Assembly: GCF_026627425.1 (NCBI RefSeq)
Contig: NZ_JAPNLH010000005.1
Location: forward strand, 165,438-229,437
Direction: 5' to 3'
DNA length: 64,000 nt
Source of the DNA: Arthrobacter endolithicus
GTDB lineage: Bacteria > Actinomycetota > Actinomycetes > Actinomycetales > Micrococcaceae
In this document: positions 16,706-25,711 of the stretch, in pieces
How the letters are laid out: each line of letters starts with the position of its first letter
Position numbering within the stretch: position 1 is the stretch's first letter
Made by a program: the position numbers and the translations under genes
Notes under the pieces: generated by a model
The model's input: only the letters and a program-made list of their open reading frames with translations
Database searches by the model: none
What the model was told of the DNA's origin: nothing

Positions 16706-17866
16706 TCAGATCCGATCCAGCGCCTGCGCCAGGTCAGCGAGCAGATCCTCAATGTCCTCGATGCCGACGGAAAGCCGGATTAGGTTCTCCGGTACGGCCA
16801 GTTCGGTCCCCTTCACTGAGGCATGCGTCATTTCGGACGGATAGTTCATCAGGGACTCGATCCCGCCCAGCGACTCGGCCAGCGTGAAGACCCCGGTGGC
16901 TTCGGCCACGGTGCGGGCGGCAGCTTCACCACCGGTAAACTGCACCGAAATCATCCCGCCGAACTTGCGCATCTGCCGGGCAGCCAGCTCGTGTCCCGGA
17001 TGGTCCGGCAGCCCCGGGTATAGCACGCGCTCCACCTCGGGCCGGGTCAGGAGCCACTCGGCGATGCGTTGCGCATTCTCGCAGTGTCGGTCCATCCGCA
17101 CCCCGAGCGTCTTTAACCCCCGCGTGGTCAGCCAGGCCTCCATCGGCGCGGACACAGCCCCCACGGCGAACTGCACAAAACCGATCTTCTCCGCAAGAGC
17201 CGCATCGTTGAGCACTACCGCCCCGCCGCTCGCGTCCGAATGCCCGCCGATGTATTTGGTGGTGGAATGAACGACGACGTCGGCCCCCAAGGCGAGCGGG
17301 TTCTGCAGGTACGGGGAGGCAAACGTATTATCCACCACGAGCACAGCCCCGGCGTCCCGCGCGATGCGCGCGATTGCGGCGATATCGGTGATTTTCATCA
17401 TCGGATTGGACGGTGTCTCCACCCAGATCATCTTGGTCGCACCCGGCCGGCTGCCGGTGGTTAGCGCGGCGCGGACGACATCGTGATCCGCCATGTCCAC
17501 CGCGGCGTTGCTGATCCCCCAGCCCGACAGCACCTTGTTGATCAGCCGGTAGGTGCCGCCGTACACGTCATTACCCAGCACAATATGATCCCCGGGCACC
17601 AGCGCCGCACGGATCAGCGCATCCTCGGCCGCCAGCCCCGACGCGAAGCTGAACGCATACTCAGCCCCTTCCAACGCGGCGAGCTGGGCCTGCAGCGAGT
17701 CCCGCGTCGGGTTGGTTCCGCGGCCGTATTCGTACCCGTTGCGCAGCACCCCGATACCGTCCTGGGCGAATGTTGACGTCTGATAAAGCGGCACAACAAC
17801 GGCACCCGTGGTGGCGTCAGGCTCCTGTCCGGCATGGACGGCGCGCGTATTGAATCCCTGGCTCAT
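16706..17866 (-). CDS. metB: Cystathionine gamma-synthase family PLP enzyme (MetB-type)
   Basis: A 386-residue cytosolic enzyme that in this family either joins activated homoserine and cysteine into cystathionine or cleaves cystathionine. PLP-binding Lys204 lies in HSTTKYIGGHSD, and the phosphate loop SFASGLAAEDAL lies near residue 75. YGRGTNPTRD (47-56) and ETPSNPMMKI (150-159) are family signatures. The ending LIRLSVGIEDIEDLLADL is standard. It lies 14 bases downstream of cystathionine beta-synthase, so the pair form an operon. Because its partner makes cystathionine, this gene may act in reverse transsulfuration (gamma-lyase) instead; sequence motifs do not decide between synthase and lyase. 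Confidence 0.9.
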   Translation of the reverse strand: MSQGFNTRAVHAGQEPDATTGAVVVPLYQTSTFAQDGIGVLRNGYEYGRGTNPTRDSLQAQLAALEGAEYAFSFASGLAAEDALIRAALVPGDHIVLGNDVYGGTYRLINKVLSGWGISNAAVDMADHDVVRAALTTGSRPGATKMIWVETPSNPMMKITDIAAIARIARDAGAVLVVDNTFASPYLQNPLALGADVVVHSTTKYIGGHSDASGGAVVLNDAALAEKIGFVQFAVGAVSAPMEAWLTTRGLKTLGVRMDRHCENAQRIAEWLLTRPEVERVLYPGLPDHPGHELAARQMRKFGGMISVQFTGGEAAARTVAEATGVFTLAESLGGIESLMNYPSEMTHASVKGTELAVPENLIRLSVGIEDIEDLLADLAQALDRI

Positions 17867-17880
17867 AATATTCCTTGCCT

Positions 17881-19266
17881 TCAGTCGTTGAGATAGTTCA
17901 GCAGATCGTGCCGGGTCAGCACTCCCACGGGGGCGCCCACAAACGTCACCATCAGCGCGTCCACGTCCTGCAGCTTGTGCCGTGCAGCGGCGATCGGTTC
18001 GAGCGAACCGATGATCGGCAGCGCGGGCTGCATGTGCTCGGTGATCTTGTCCGTCAGCTTGGCCTCGCCGCGGAACAATTTGCCGGTCAGCGTCCGCTCG
18101 TCCACGGCGCCGATCACTTCTCCCATCACCACGGGCGGTTCCTGCGTCAGGACCGGAATCTGCGAAACGCCGTACTCGCTCATCAGGGAGATCACATCGC
18201 GGACGGTCTCATTCGGATGGATGTGCACCAGCGCCGGCAGCTGCCCGTTTTTGGACCGCAGCACATCGCCGATCGCCGGCTCGTCGTCGGTCTTCAGGAA
18301 GCCGTAGGACTGCATCCACTTGTCATTGAAAATCTTGCCCAGGTAGCCGCGGCCGCTGTCCGGCAGCAGAACGACGACGACGTCATCGGCTCCCAGCCCC
18401 TTGGCGGCCTTCAGCGCGGCCACCACCGCCATGCCGCTGGATCCGCCGACCAGCAGACCTTCCTCACGGGCCAGCCGCCGCGTCATCGCGAAGCTGTCGG
18501 CATCGGAGACGGCGATGATTTCGTGCGGGACAGCCGGATCGTAGGAGGACGGCCAGATGTCCTCACCGACGCCTTCCACCAGATACGGCCGCCCCGTGCC
18601 GCCGGAGTAGACGGAGCCTTCCGGATCGACACCGATGATCCGTACCTCGCCGCCGTTCTCCGCTGCGCGGTCCGCCGAGACCTCGCGCAGATAACGCCCG
18701 GTCCCGCTGATGGTGCCACCCGTGCCCACGCCGGCCACAAAGTGCGTCACCCGCCCGTCCGTGTCCTTCCAGATCTCCGGGCCGGTCGTCTCATAGTGGC
18801 TCAAGGGGCCGTTCGCGTTGGAAAACTGGTCCGGCTTGTAAGCCCCGGCAATCTCGCGCACCAAGCGGTCGGACACGCCGTAGTAGGACTGAGGGCTGTC
18901 TGCGGCCACCGCAGTCGGGGTCACCACCACCTCGGCGCCATAGGCGGCCAACACGGCGCGTTTGTCCTCGCCCACCTTGTCCGGGACCACAAAGACGCAT
19001 TCGTACCCTCGCTGTTGCGCCACCATCGCCATCGCCACGCCCGTATTGCCGCTGGTCGGCTCGATGATCGTGCCGCCGGGAGCAATCAGGCCCGCCTTGG
19101 CGGCTTCATCCAGCATCTTCACCGCGATTCGGTCCTTCGCGGAACCGCCGGGGTTCATATACTCCAGTTTCACCAGGACGGTGGCGGCCAGGCCTTGAGT
19201 AACTTTGTTCAGCTTGACCAGCGGCGTATTGCCGATCAGGTCCAGGACGGAATTGGCGTACTTCAT
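17881..19266 (-). CDS. cbs: Cystathionine beta-synthase
   Basis: A 461-residue PLP enzyme condensing serine and homocysteine into cystathionine. The fold-type II core (1-330) has the start DLIGNTPLVKLNK, PLP Lys44 in PGGSAKDR, the substrate loop TSGNTG and the phosphate loop VGTGGTISGTG. A pair of CBS domains (about 335-461) follows, as in the eukaryotic and actinobacterial enzymes and unlike plain cysteine synthases. There is no N-terminal haem domain. It is first in an operon with the MetB-type gene 14 bases downstream, together a transsulfuration unit. Confidence 0.93.
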   Translation of the reverse strand: MKYANSVLDLIGNTPLVKLNKVTQGLAATVLVKLEYMNPGGSAKDRIAVKMLDEAAKAGLIAPGGTIIEPTSGNTGVAMAMVAQQRGYECVFVVPDKVGEDKRAVLAAYGAEVVVTPTAVAADSPQSYYGVSDRLVREIAGAYKPDQFSNANGPLSHYETTGPEIWKDTDGRVTHFVAGVGTGGTISGTGRYLREVSADRAAENGGEVRIIGVDPEGSVYSGGTGRPYLVEGVGEDIWPSSYDPAVPHEIIAVSDADSFAMTRRLAREEGLLVGGSSGMAVVAALKAAKGLGADDVVVVLLPDSGRGYLGKIFNDKWMQSYGFLKTDDEPAIGDVLRSKNGQLPALVHIHPNETVRDVISLMSEYGVSQIPVLTQEPPVVMGEVIGAVDERTLTGKLFRGEAKLTDKITEHMQPALPIIGSLEPIAAARHKLQDVDALMVTFVGAPVGVLTRHDLLNYLND

Positions 19267-19428
19267 ACTCCCTAGGTTATGGGCTGGCCAACCATAGGGC
19301 TAACGCGGCGCCACAATGGCCTCTGCCCACGTTCCGGAACGACGCTCCGGCGGCCGGAGGTCACGGCGCAAAAATCGGCGCGAATTTCCACAACGTGGGC
19401 AGCTATCACGGTCCCGTCCCGGAAACGG

Positions 19429-22400
19429 CTAGATCAGCGCGTCCGAGAGGTGGTTCGGCGTACCAAAGCGGTGGGCGGTGATGCTGATGGCCTGTTCGCG
19501 CAGGAACGGCAGCAGCTCGATCCGCCCGGCCGGAGTCACCGGGCTGTGATACACCGCCACATCCGGCCGCCCGCCGAGGGCACCGGCCAGGGCTACGGCG
19601 TCCCCGCCGATGAGCCGGATGCGCCCGGCACCGAGCCGTGCCGCGGTTGCCAGCCAGCCGTCGTCGTCCTCCACCCGCACGCGGACGCCGTGCTCCGCCA
19701 GGACGGCGGCGACGGCAGAGGGGAGTACGACGGCGGAGGAAACGGTCAGCGCCGATCCGGCCAGCAGGCCCGCGGACAGCACCCGGAGCAGGGATACCAG
19801 CGGCTCGCCCGCACTGAGCCGGACGGTGACGGGAACCGGGCGGTAGCGGAAGATATTTCGCTCCGCGATGAGGCCCGAAACGTCCTTGCTGGTGCCGAAT
19901 TCCTGGGCCCAGGCCGCGGCATCGCTGTGCAGCGCCGCTGCCAGCGCTTCGCTCTCCGCGTCCGACACAGAGGTTTTCGAGCCGCTTCGTACTGCGCCGA
20001 GCAGCGCGGCTGCCACGTCCGGGAGTTTGCCGCCGGGAGTACCGCCGGTGCCCGTCGTGGGAGCCGGTTCGGCCGGAACCCAGCTGCCCAGCCCCATCAG
20101 GTAGTTAGGGCCGCCGGCCTTGCCGCCTGCGCCGACGGCGGATTTCTTCCAGCCGCCGAACGGCTGGCGGCGGACAATCGCGCCGGTGATTGAGCGGTTT
20201 ACGTACAGGTTTCCGCCCTCGATGGTCTCCAGCCAGGTGCCGATCTCCGCGGAGTCCAGCGAATGCAGCCCGGAGGTGAGTCCGTACTCGATCTGGTTCG
20301 TCATTGCGATCGCCTCTTCAAGAGTTGCTGCGGTCATCACGCCCAGCACCGGCCCGAAGAATTCCGTGAGATGGAAGTACGAACCGCGACGCACCCCGGA
20401 GCGCACGCCCGGGGACCACAGCCGGCCGTCGGCATCGAGCTTCTCCGGCTTGACGGCCCAGCTTTCCCCCTCGCCCAGCGTGGTGAGGGCGTTGAGCAGC
20501 TTGCCCTTGGCCGGTTCAATAATCGGCCCCATCTGCACGGTTGCGTCCGACGGGAAGCCCACTTTCAGCGAACGCACAGCATCCACCAACTGATGATGGA
20601 AGCGCTTGGAGGTGGCAACACTGCCCACCAGAATCACCAGCGAGGCGGCGGAGCATTTCTGCCCGGCGTGTCCGAAGGCGGAGGAGACAACATCCTTGGC
20701 CGCGAGGTCCAGATCGGCGCTCGGCGTAATAATGATGGCGTTTTTTCCGGAGGTCTCGGCCAGCAGCGGCAGGTCGGTGCGGAAGCTGCGGAATAGTTCA
20801 GCGGTTTCATAGCCACCGGTCAGGATTACCCGGTCCACGCTGGGATGCGCCACCAGTTGCTGCCCCAACTCGCGCTCGCCTAGCTGGACCAGTGCCAGCA
20901 CCTCGCGGGGCACGCCGGCTTCCCAGAGTGCCTCCACCATGGCGGCACCGGAACGGCGGGCCTGAGTTGCCGGCTTGATAACGACGGCGGAGCCCGCGGC
21001 GAGCGCTGCCAGTGTCGAGCCCGCCGGAATGGCCACCGGAAAATTCCACGGCGGCGTCACCACGGTGACACGGGCCGGAACGAAGGTGGCACCGTCGACC
21101 GCGTCCAGGTCCTTGGCTCGCTCCGCGTAGAAATGGGCAAAGTCAATAGCCTCGCTGACCTCGGGATCACCCTGGTCAATGGTCTTGCCGGTTTCAGCGG
21201 CCATCACTTCGATCAGGTCCGCGCGGCGGGCTTCCAGCGCATCTCCGGCGCGGTGCAGAATGGCAGCACGCTCGGCGCCGCTGAGCGCCCCCCAGGCCTT
21301 GCCGTGCTCCGCGGCGGTGTTGAGCACAGCATTCAGCGCCGGCTCGTCGGTGATCATCGCGGCCTGCACCGCTGCGTTCCCCAATGTGGAGGAAGGAACG
21401 CGGTCCAGGATGGCCCGGCCCCATGTCCGGTTTGCCGGCAGAGCCGGATCCGTGTCAGCGGTGTTTTCGAAACCCTCCGACGGTGCCGCGGCCGCTTTCC
21501 GGCTGCGGTCCTGGGTGCGGTTAGGCCCGGGAACGGTGTCATCCAGGTTGGCCAGAGAGGCCAGGAATCGCTGCTTCTCGCGTTCGAAGAGGGCCTCGTT
21601 CTCGGTGAGCTCGAAGACAGCGGACATGAAGTTGTCCTGGCTGGCGCCCTCCTCGAGGCGGCGGATCAGATAGGCGATGGCGACGTCGAACTCCGCCGGG
21701 TGGACCACCGGCGTGTACAGCAGCAGCCTTCCCACGTCCTTGCGCACCACCTCGGCTTGGCCCGTGGCCATACCCAGAAGCATCTCAAACTCAATGCCCG
21801 CCGTTACCCCGCGCTGCTGTGCCAGCAGCCAGGCGAAGGCGACATCAAAGAGGTTGTGGCCCGCCACGCCGATCCGGACCGCGTCAATATGCTCGGCCGT
21901 CAGCGCATAATTGATGACGCGCTTGTAATTGGTGTCCGAATCCTGTTTGCTCCCCCAGGTTGCCAGCGGCCAGTCATGGATGGACGCCTCCACCTGCTCC
22001 ATCGGCAGGTTCGCGCCCTTTACCACGCGCACTTTGATCGGAGCGCCGCCGCGTGCCCGGCGCGCGGTGGCCCACTCCTGAAGCTGCATCATGGCGGCGA
22101 GGGCGTCGGGCAGGTAGGCCTGAAGCACAATCCCGGCCTCCAGGTTCTGGAATTCCGGCCTGTCCAGGATCCGGGTAAAGACCGCGATCGTCAGGCTCAG
22201 GTCCTTGTATTCTTCCATGTCCAAATTGATGAACTTGGGTTTCGGGAAGGACGCCGCCAGCCGGTACAACGGGGTCAGCTTGTCCACCACGTGCTCCACC
22301 GCCTGGTCAAAGGCCCACAGGGAATGCGGGGCGACGGTGGAGGATTCCTTGATCGAGACGTAGTCCACGTCCGGCCGGGACAGCAGCTTCAATGTGCCCT

Positions 22401-22980
22401 CCAGCCGGCGCTGCGCCTCGTGCTCGCCCAGCACGGCTTCGCCGAGCAGGTTAATGTTCAGGTCCACGCCGTCCCGGCGGATCCCCGCGATGGCGGGGCC
22501 CAGCTTGGCGTCGGTGGCATCCACAATCAGGTGACCGACCATCTCGCGCAGCACGCGGCGGGCAACCGGAATCACCACCTGCGGCAGCACCGGGGCCATC
22601 ACTCCGCCCAGACGGACCGCGCCGCGCATGTACCACGGCAGGAACGCGGGCACCTTCGGCGCCAGCGTGGCCAAATTGCGCCCGGCCACGGCGAGGTCCT
22701 CCGGCCGGATCACGCCGTCAACAAAACCCACCGTGAAGTCCAGCCCATTCGGGTCCTTCAGCACGCCGGCCAGCCGGCTGGCGGAGACATCCACCGGCAC
22801 CTTGGCTGCCTCGGTCAGCCACCGACGCACGACGGCGATGGTCTCCTCCGCCAGTTCCTGCGGGTTGGACACCGAGACACCGGCGGAAGAACCCGCGGCG
22901 TTTCCGGCAGGCATTGCTGCCTCCTCGGCTGAAGCTGGCGCTTCGGGGCTGGAGCTGTTTTCCTGGATTGATTTCGGCAT
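19429..22980 (-). CDS. putA: Bifunctional proline dehydrogenase / L-glutamate gamma-semialdehyde dehydrogenase (PutA)
   Basis: An 1183-residue enzyme that oxidises proline to glutamate in two steps, at the membrane face, passing electrons from FAD to quinone and then reducing NAD+. The FAD barrel is in the N-terminal half (DVDYVSIKESS, NLDMEEYKDL, EAGIVLQAYLPDA, RVVKGANLPME). The aldehyde dehydrogenase half has PWNFPVAIPAGS, the Glu region AETSGKNAII and catalytic Cys in HAGQKCSAAS. No DNA-binding ribbon-helix-helix is present, so it is not self-regulating as in E. coli. A C-terminal ~150-residue extension resembles a degenerate dehydrogenase-like region. The start is ATG at 22980 (AAGGA 12 bases upstream). 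A LysR gene is divergent. Confidence 0.94.
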   Translation of the reverse strand: MPKSIQENSSSPEAPASAEEAAMPAGNAAGSSAGVSVSNPQELAEETIAVVRRWLTEAAKVPVDVSASRLAGVLKDPNGLDFTVGFVDGVIRPEDLAVAGRNLATLAPKVPAFLPWYMRGAVRLGGVMAPVLPQVVIPVARRVLREMVGHLIVDATDAKLGPAIAGIRRDGVDLNINLLGEAVLGEHEAQRRLEGTLKLLSRPDVDYVSIKESSTVAPHSLWAFDQAVEHVVDKLTPLYRLAASFPKPKFINLDMEEYKDLSLTIAVFTRILDRPEFQNLEAGIVLQAYLPDALAAMMQLQEWATARRARGGAPIKVRVVKGANLPMEQVEASIHDWPLATWGSKQDSDTNYKRVINYALTAEHIDAVRIGVAGHNLFDVAFAWLLAQQRGVTAGIEFEMLLGMATGQAEVVRKDVGRLLLYTPVVHPAEFDVAIAYLIRRLEEGASQDNFMSAVFELTENEALFEREKQRFLASLANLDDTVPGPNRTQDRSRKAAAAPSEGFENTADTDPALPANRTWGRAILDRVPSSTLGNAAVQAAMITDEPALNAVLNTAAEHGKAWGALSGAERAAILHRAGDALEARRADLIEVMAAETGKTIDQGDPEVSEAIDFAHFYAERAKDLDAVDGATFVPARVTVVTPPWNFPVAIPAGSTLAALAAGSAVVIKPATQARRSGAAMVEALWEAGVPREVLALVQLGERELGQQLVAHPSVDRVILTGGYETAELFRSFRTDLPLLAETSGKNAIIITPSADLDLAAKDVVSSAFGHAGQKCSAASLVILVGSVATSKRFHHQLVDAVRSLKVGFPSDATVQMGPIIEPAKGKLLNALTTLGEGESWAVKPEKLDADGRLWSPGVRSGVRRGSYFHLTEFFGPVLGVMTAATLEEAIAMTNQIEYGLTSGLHSLDSAEIGTWLETIEGGNLYVNRSITGAIVRRQPFGGWKKSAVGAGGKAGGPNYLMGLGSWVPAEPAPTTGTGGTPGGKLPDVAAALLGAVRSGSKTSVSDAESEALAAALHSDAAAWAQEFGTSKDVSGLIAERNIFRYRPVPVTVRLSAGEPLVSLLRVLSAGLLAGSALTVSSAVVLPSAVAAVLAEHGVRVRVEDDDGWLATAARLGAGRIRLIGGDAVALAGALGGRPDVAVYHSPVTPAGRIELLPFLREQAISITAHRFGTPNHLSDALI

Positions 22981-23060
22981 GCTGGAATCGATTCCTTCTG
23001 ACGGGTCGTGCGGCGCTGTTCCTCTCAGTATGTGACTAGAATCAGATAAGAAAAAGCGAT

Positions 23061-23087
23061 CTTTTCCGATCAATAATCATCATTATT
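23061..23087. promoter_or_regulatory. Inverted repeats between putA and the LysR gene
   Basis: In the 172-base divergent promoter region are GATCTTTTCCGATC (arms GATC, 23059-23072) and AATAATCATCATTATT (arms AATAAT/ATTATT, 23072-23087), in locally AT-rich DNA. LysR-type regulators bind partly symmetric AT-rich sites of this length, so this is a candidate site controlling putA and the regulator itself. Confidence 0.45.
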
Positions 23088-23152
23088 GCCGATGAGTATT
23101 GACGATGGTTCGCCGCCGCCGGGTGGCTCGCTTCCAAGACAGGGGGACGGTC

Positions 23153-24067
23153 ATGCTGGACGTACGACGACTGCGTCTTTTGCGGGAGCTGAAGATCAGG
23201 GGAACCCTCGCTGGCGTTGCTCAAGCACTAAACTTCAGTCCGTCGTCGGTCTCGCAACAGCTCGCCTTGCTGGAGAAGGAAGCCGGCGTTGTGCTGCTGC
23301 GCAAATCCGGTCGCCGGGTGCAGCTCACACCGCAGGCGCAGATCCTCATCGATCACACCGCGGAGCTGCTCGAAACGTTGGAACGTGCCGAGGCCGATCT
23401 TGCCGCTTCGCTGACCACTGTCACGGGCACCGTCCGCCTCGCCGTCTTCCAGTCCGCCGCCCTGGCACTAATGCCCGACGCCCTGACCATCATGCGCAAT
23501 GAATATCCCGATGTCCGGCTGGAAATGACGCAGAAGGAACCCGAGACGGCCCTCTATGAAACCTGGGCCCGGGACTTTGACCTGGTCATTGCCGAGCAGT
23601 ATCCGGGGCATGCCGCACCCCGCTACCCGGAGCTCGACCGCGTCACCTTGACCAGCGACGCCATCCGCCTCGCGACGCCCCTCGACGGCTGGGGCGGCCA
23701 CGTCGTCGCTTCCCTGGCCGATACCGCCGCCCTGCCGTGGGTGATGGAGCCGCACGGAGCCGCTTCCCGGCACTGGGCCGAGCAGGCCTGCCGACAGGCG
23801 GGCTTCGAACCAGATGTCCGGTATGAAACCGCTGACCTGCAGGCCCAGATCCGACTGATCGAGTCGGGTAACGCCGTCGCCCTGATGCCTGACCTTGTCT
23901 GGACCGGACGCCCCACCACGGTCCGGCTGCTCGATCTTCCCGATCTCCCCCGCCGCACCGTATTCACCTCCGCACGCCAGGCCAGCCGGCGCCGCCCCGC
24001 CATTCTGGCCTGCCGCGAAGTCCTCAAGCGTGCCGCTGAGGCGATCCGGCAGGGCGGCGCTCCCTAA
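23153..24067 (+). CDS. LysR-family transcriptional regulator, probable putA control
   Basis: A 304-residue regulator. The N-terminal winged helix-turn-helix reads LDVRRLRLLRELKIRGTLAGVAQALNFSPSSVSQQLALLEKE (broken here: the recognition helix is SPSSVSQQLALLE, near residue 30), followed by the linker helix and a periplasmic-binding-like effector domain from about residue 90 (VRLAVFQSAALALMPDAL). The frame is open further upstream, but ATG at 23153 has a strong ribosome site (AGGGGGAC) and gives the family N-terminus. Divergent orientation from putA suggests a proline-responsive regulator of it. This is inference from position; no ligand residues can be assigned. Confidence 0.9.
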   Translation: MLDVRRLRLLRELKIRGTLAGVAQALNFSPSSVSQQLALLEKEAGVVLLRKSGRRVQLTPQAQILIDHTAELLETLERAEADLAASLTTVTGTVRLAVFQSAALALMPDALTIMRNEYPDVRLEMTQKEPETALYETWARDFDLVIAEQYPGHAAPRYPELDRVTLTSDAIRLATPLDGWGGHVVASLADTAALPWVMEPHGAASRHWAEQACRQAGFEPDVRYETADLQAQIRLIESGNAVALMPDLVWTGRPTTVRLLDLPDLPRRTVFTSARQASRRRPAILACREVLKRAAEAIRQGGAP

Positions 24068-24177
24068 TTTCCGCGGCTGCATAAGCGCGGCTGCCGAAGC
24101 GCGGGCACCACCAGCCAGCCGGCGAGACGGCGGAACCAGGATGCAGCCCGCTCCGGCGTTCATGGGACCATGGATGG

Positions 24178-25152
24178 ATGACAGCCGGCACAACCGAGAC
24201 CAGCGTCCTGGAGTTTGAGTGGGAACCATCTGGGCCGCTGGACCTGCAGCAGACCCTGGGTACGCTGCCCCGCGGCAGTTCGGATCGGACCATTATGCTC
24301 GCCGGCAACCAGGCGTGGCTGGGTCTGGCCACCGACGCGGGCGCCGCTACTCTTCGGCTGACCGTCCGCTCCCATGGCGCCGGACCGCACACCGTGACAG
24401 CGACGGCCTGGGGCCCGGGAGCGTCCGCGGCTCTTGCCGGCGCGCCGGCTCTGCTGGGCGGTAACGATGATTGGTCAGGCTTCGACCACCCGGACTTCCA
24501 TGCCACGCTGCCGCGTTTAGTGACTCAAGCACGACGGCGGAACCTAGCCTTGCGATTGCCGGCCACCGGTCGGATGGTGGACGCCATCATCCCGGCGGTA
24601 TTAGAGCAGAAGGTAACGATGAAGGAGGCACGGCACAGCTTCCGGTTCCTGGTGCACAAATTCGGCTCGGCGGCCCCGGGGGCGGCCGCAGGGGGTCCCG
24701 TTCCCGCCGGGTTGATGATCGCACCCAGCCCGGAACAGTGGGCGCGGATTCCGCCCTGGGAATGGCACCAGGCCGGAGTGGGCCCGCAGCGTTCGGCGAC
24801 GGTCATGCGCCTGACCAAGGTCGCCTCGGCGTTGGAGCGCCTGGCCGCGGTGCCGGCGCAGGAGGCTGCGGCGAAACTGCAGTCCATCCCTGGCATCGGA
24901 ATATGGACGGCTGCGGAGGTGACCCAGCGAACCCACGGCGACGCGGATGCCATTTCGGTCGGTGATTACCATCTTGCGGCGTTCGTCGGCCGCGCCCTCA
25001 CCGGACGCCCCGTGGATGACGCGGGTATGTGCGCGCTGCTGGAGCCTTGGCGCGGCCACCGCCAGCGCGTGGTGCGGATGCTGGGCCTGAGCGGATTCCG
25101 CAAACCCGCATTTGGCCCCCGGATGACGATCCAGGACCATCGCTGGCACTGA
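24178..25152 (+). CDS. AlkA-like DNA-3-methyladenine glycosylase (HhH-GPD superfamily)
   Basis: A 324-residue base-excision repair glycosylase. An N-terminal beta domain of about 100 residues (as in AlkA) precedes the helix-hairpin-helix LQSIPGIGIWTAAEV near residues 238-252. The catalytic Asp is Asp263 in ISVGDYHLAAF. PAVLEQKVTMKEARHSF near 140-156 matches the start of the GPD barrel, where related proteins have I.(Q)Q.v. The C-terminus ends PRMTIQDHRWH. It stands alone after the LysR gene. The damage spectrum (alkylated purines) is inferred from the fold. Confidence 0.88.
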   Translation: MTAGTTETSVLEFEWEPSGPLDLQQTLGTLPRGSSDRTIMLAGNQAWLGLATDAGAATLRLTVRSHGAGPHTVTATAWGPGASAALAGAPALLGGNDDWSGFDHPDFHATLPRLVTQARRRNLALRLPATGRMVDAIIPAVLEQKVTMKEARHSFRFLVHKFGSAAPGAAAGGPVPAGLMIAPSPEQWARIPPWEWHQAGVGPQRSATVMRLTKVASALERLAAVPAQEAAAKLQSIPGIGIWTAAEVTQRTHGDADAISVGDYHLAAFVGRALTGRPVDDAGMCALLEPWRGHRQRVVRMLGLSGFRKPAFGPRMTIQDHRWH

Positions 25153-25203
25153 CTCCACCCGCTATTCGCCGTTGCTGCCGGCACGCCGTGGAAATGGACC
25201 GGT

Positions 25204-25223
25204 GCCGTGGAAATTTCCACGGC
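25204..25223. repeat. Perfect 20-base palindrome
   Basis: GCCGTGGAAATTTCCACGGC, 52 bases after the glycosylase stop and 55 before the next gene. The word GCCGTGGAAAT also occurs 18 bases upstream (25186-25196). It may be a small terminator hairpin with no T-run, or an operator for the gene at 25279. Confidence 0.6.
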
Positions 25224-25278
25224 ATCCGTCCAGATGACCGGCGAACCGCCGCCGGCAACCTGCGGTTAGGCTGGTTCC

Positions 25279-25557
25279 ATGACTGAAACCATCGATCTGA
25301 CCGCTACGTTCATCCCCAACCCCGGCGAATACTTCCGCGTGAAACTCGCGTTGGAAATCGCCATCGAGCAGGTTGTCGCGGAGCCCGGCTGCCTGCGCTA
25401 TGAAATCACCGAGGACAGCGAGGAACGCATCGTCCTGACGGAGCGATGGGCCGGTGCGGAGGAATTGGATCGGCACAGCAAGGGCACCGCAGTACAGGAT
25501 CTTAATGAGTCGCTCAGTGCCCTGCTCGCCGAGCCGGTAAAACTAGACCGGGGCTAA
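25279..25557 (+). CDS. Small antibiotic-biosynthesis-monooxygenase (ABM) fold protein
   Basis: A 92-residue protein with the ABM/YgiN ferredoxin-like fold: an N-terminal strand (IDLTATFIPNPGEYFRVK), a helix, then EPGCLRYEITEDSEERIVLTERWAG, where GCLRYE and the ERW strand are the family signature, and a Ser/His region (DRHSKGTAVQDL). Relatives are quinol monooxygenases or small dimeric oxygenases. The start ATG at 25279 is 4 bases after TGGTTCC; the ribosome site is weak. Function beyond the fold is not assigned. Confidence 0.82.
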   Translation: MTETIDLTATFIPNPGEYFRVKLALEIAIEQVVAEPGCLRYEITEDSEERIVLTERWAGAEELDRHSKGTAVQDLNESLSALLAEPVKLDRG

Positions 25558-25579
25558 TCCCGCCGGCCTCACTGCACTT

Positions 25580-25708
25580 CTGGCGGGATACGCCCCTCTG
25601 GCGGGACAAGCCCTGCTGGCCGGATACTCCCCTGCTGGCGGGACACGCCCTTCTGGCGGGATACTCCCCTGCTGGCGGGACAAGCCCTGCTGGCCGAATA
25701 TTTCCCGT
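25580..25708. repeat. Tandem repeat of an 18-19 base unit, seven copies
   Basis: Seven head-to-tail units, each starting CTGGCGGGA or CTGGCCGGA and ending near CCCTG, at 25580, 25598, 25616, 25635, 25653, 25672 and 25690. Units 2 and 6 are identical (CTGGCGGGACAAGCCCTG). Units 3 and 5 differ at one base. The last unit is decayed. The array fills the space between the convergent ABM and thioredoxin genes and ends 3 bases from the latter's stop codon. Some units can fold GGCG/CGCC minihairpins. Confidence 0.9.
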
Positions 25709-25711
25709 CGG

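Noticed and set aside
19261..19310. Methionine-related riboswitch or operator upstream of cystathionine beta-synthase
   Set aside because: Only an imperfect TATGG/CCATA repeat is visible, with no SAM-riboswitch core.
25580..25708. CRISPR array
   Set aside because: Units are adjacent with no unique spacers, and no cas gene is near; this is a simple tandem repeat.
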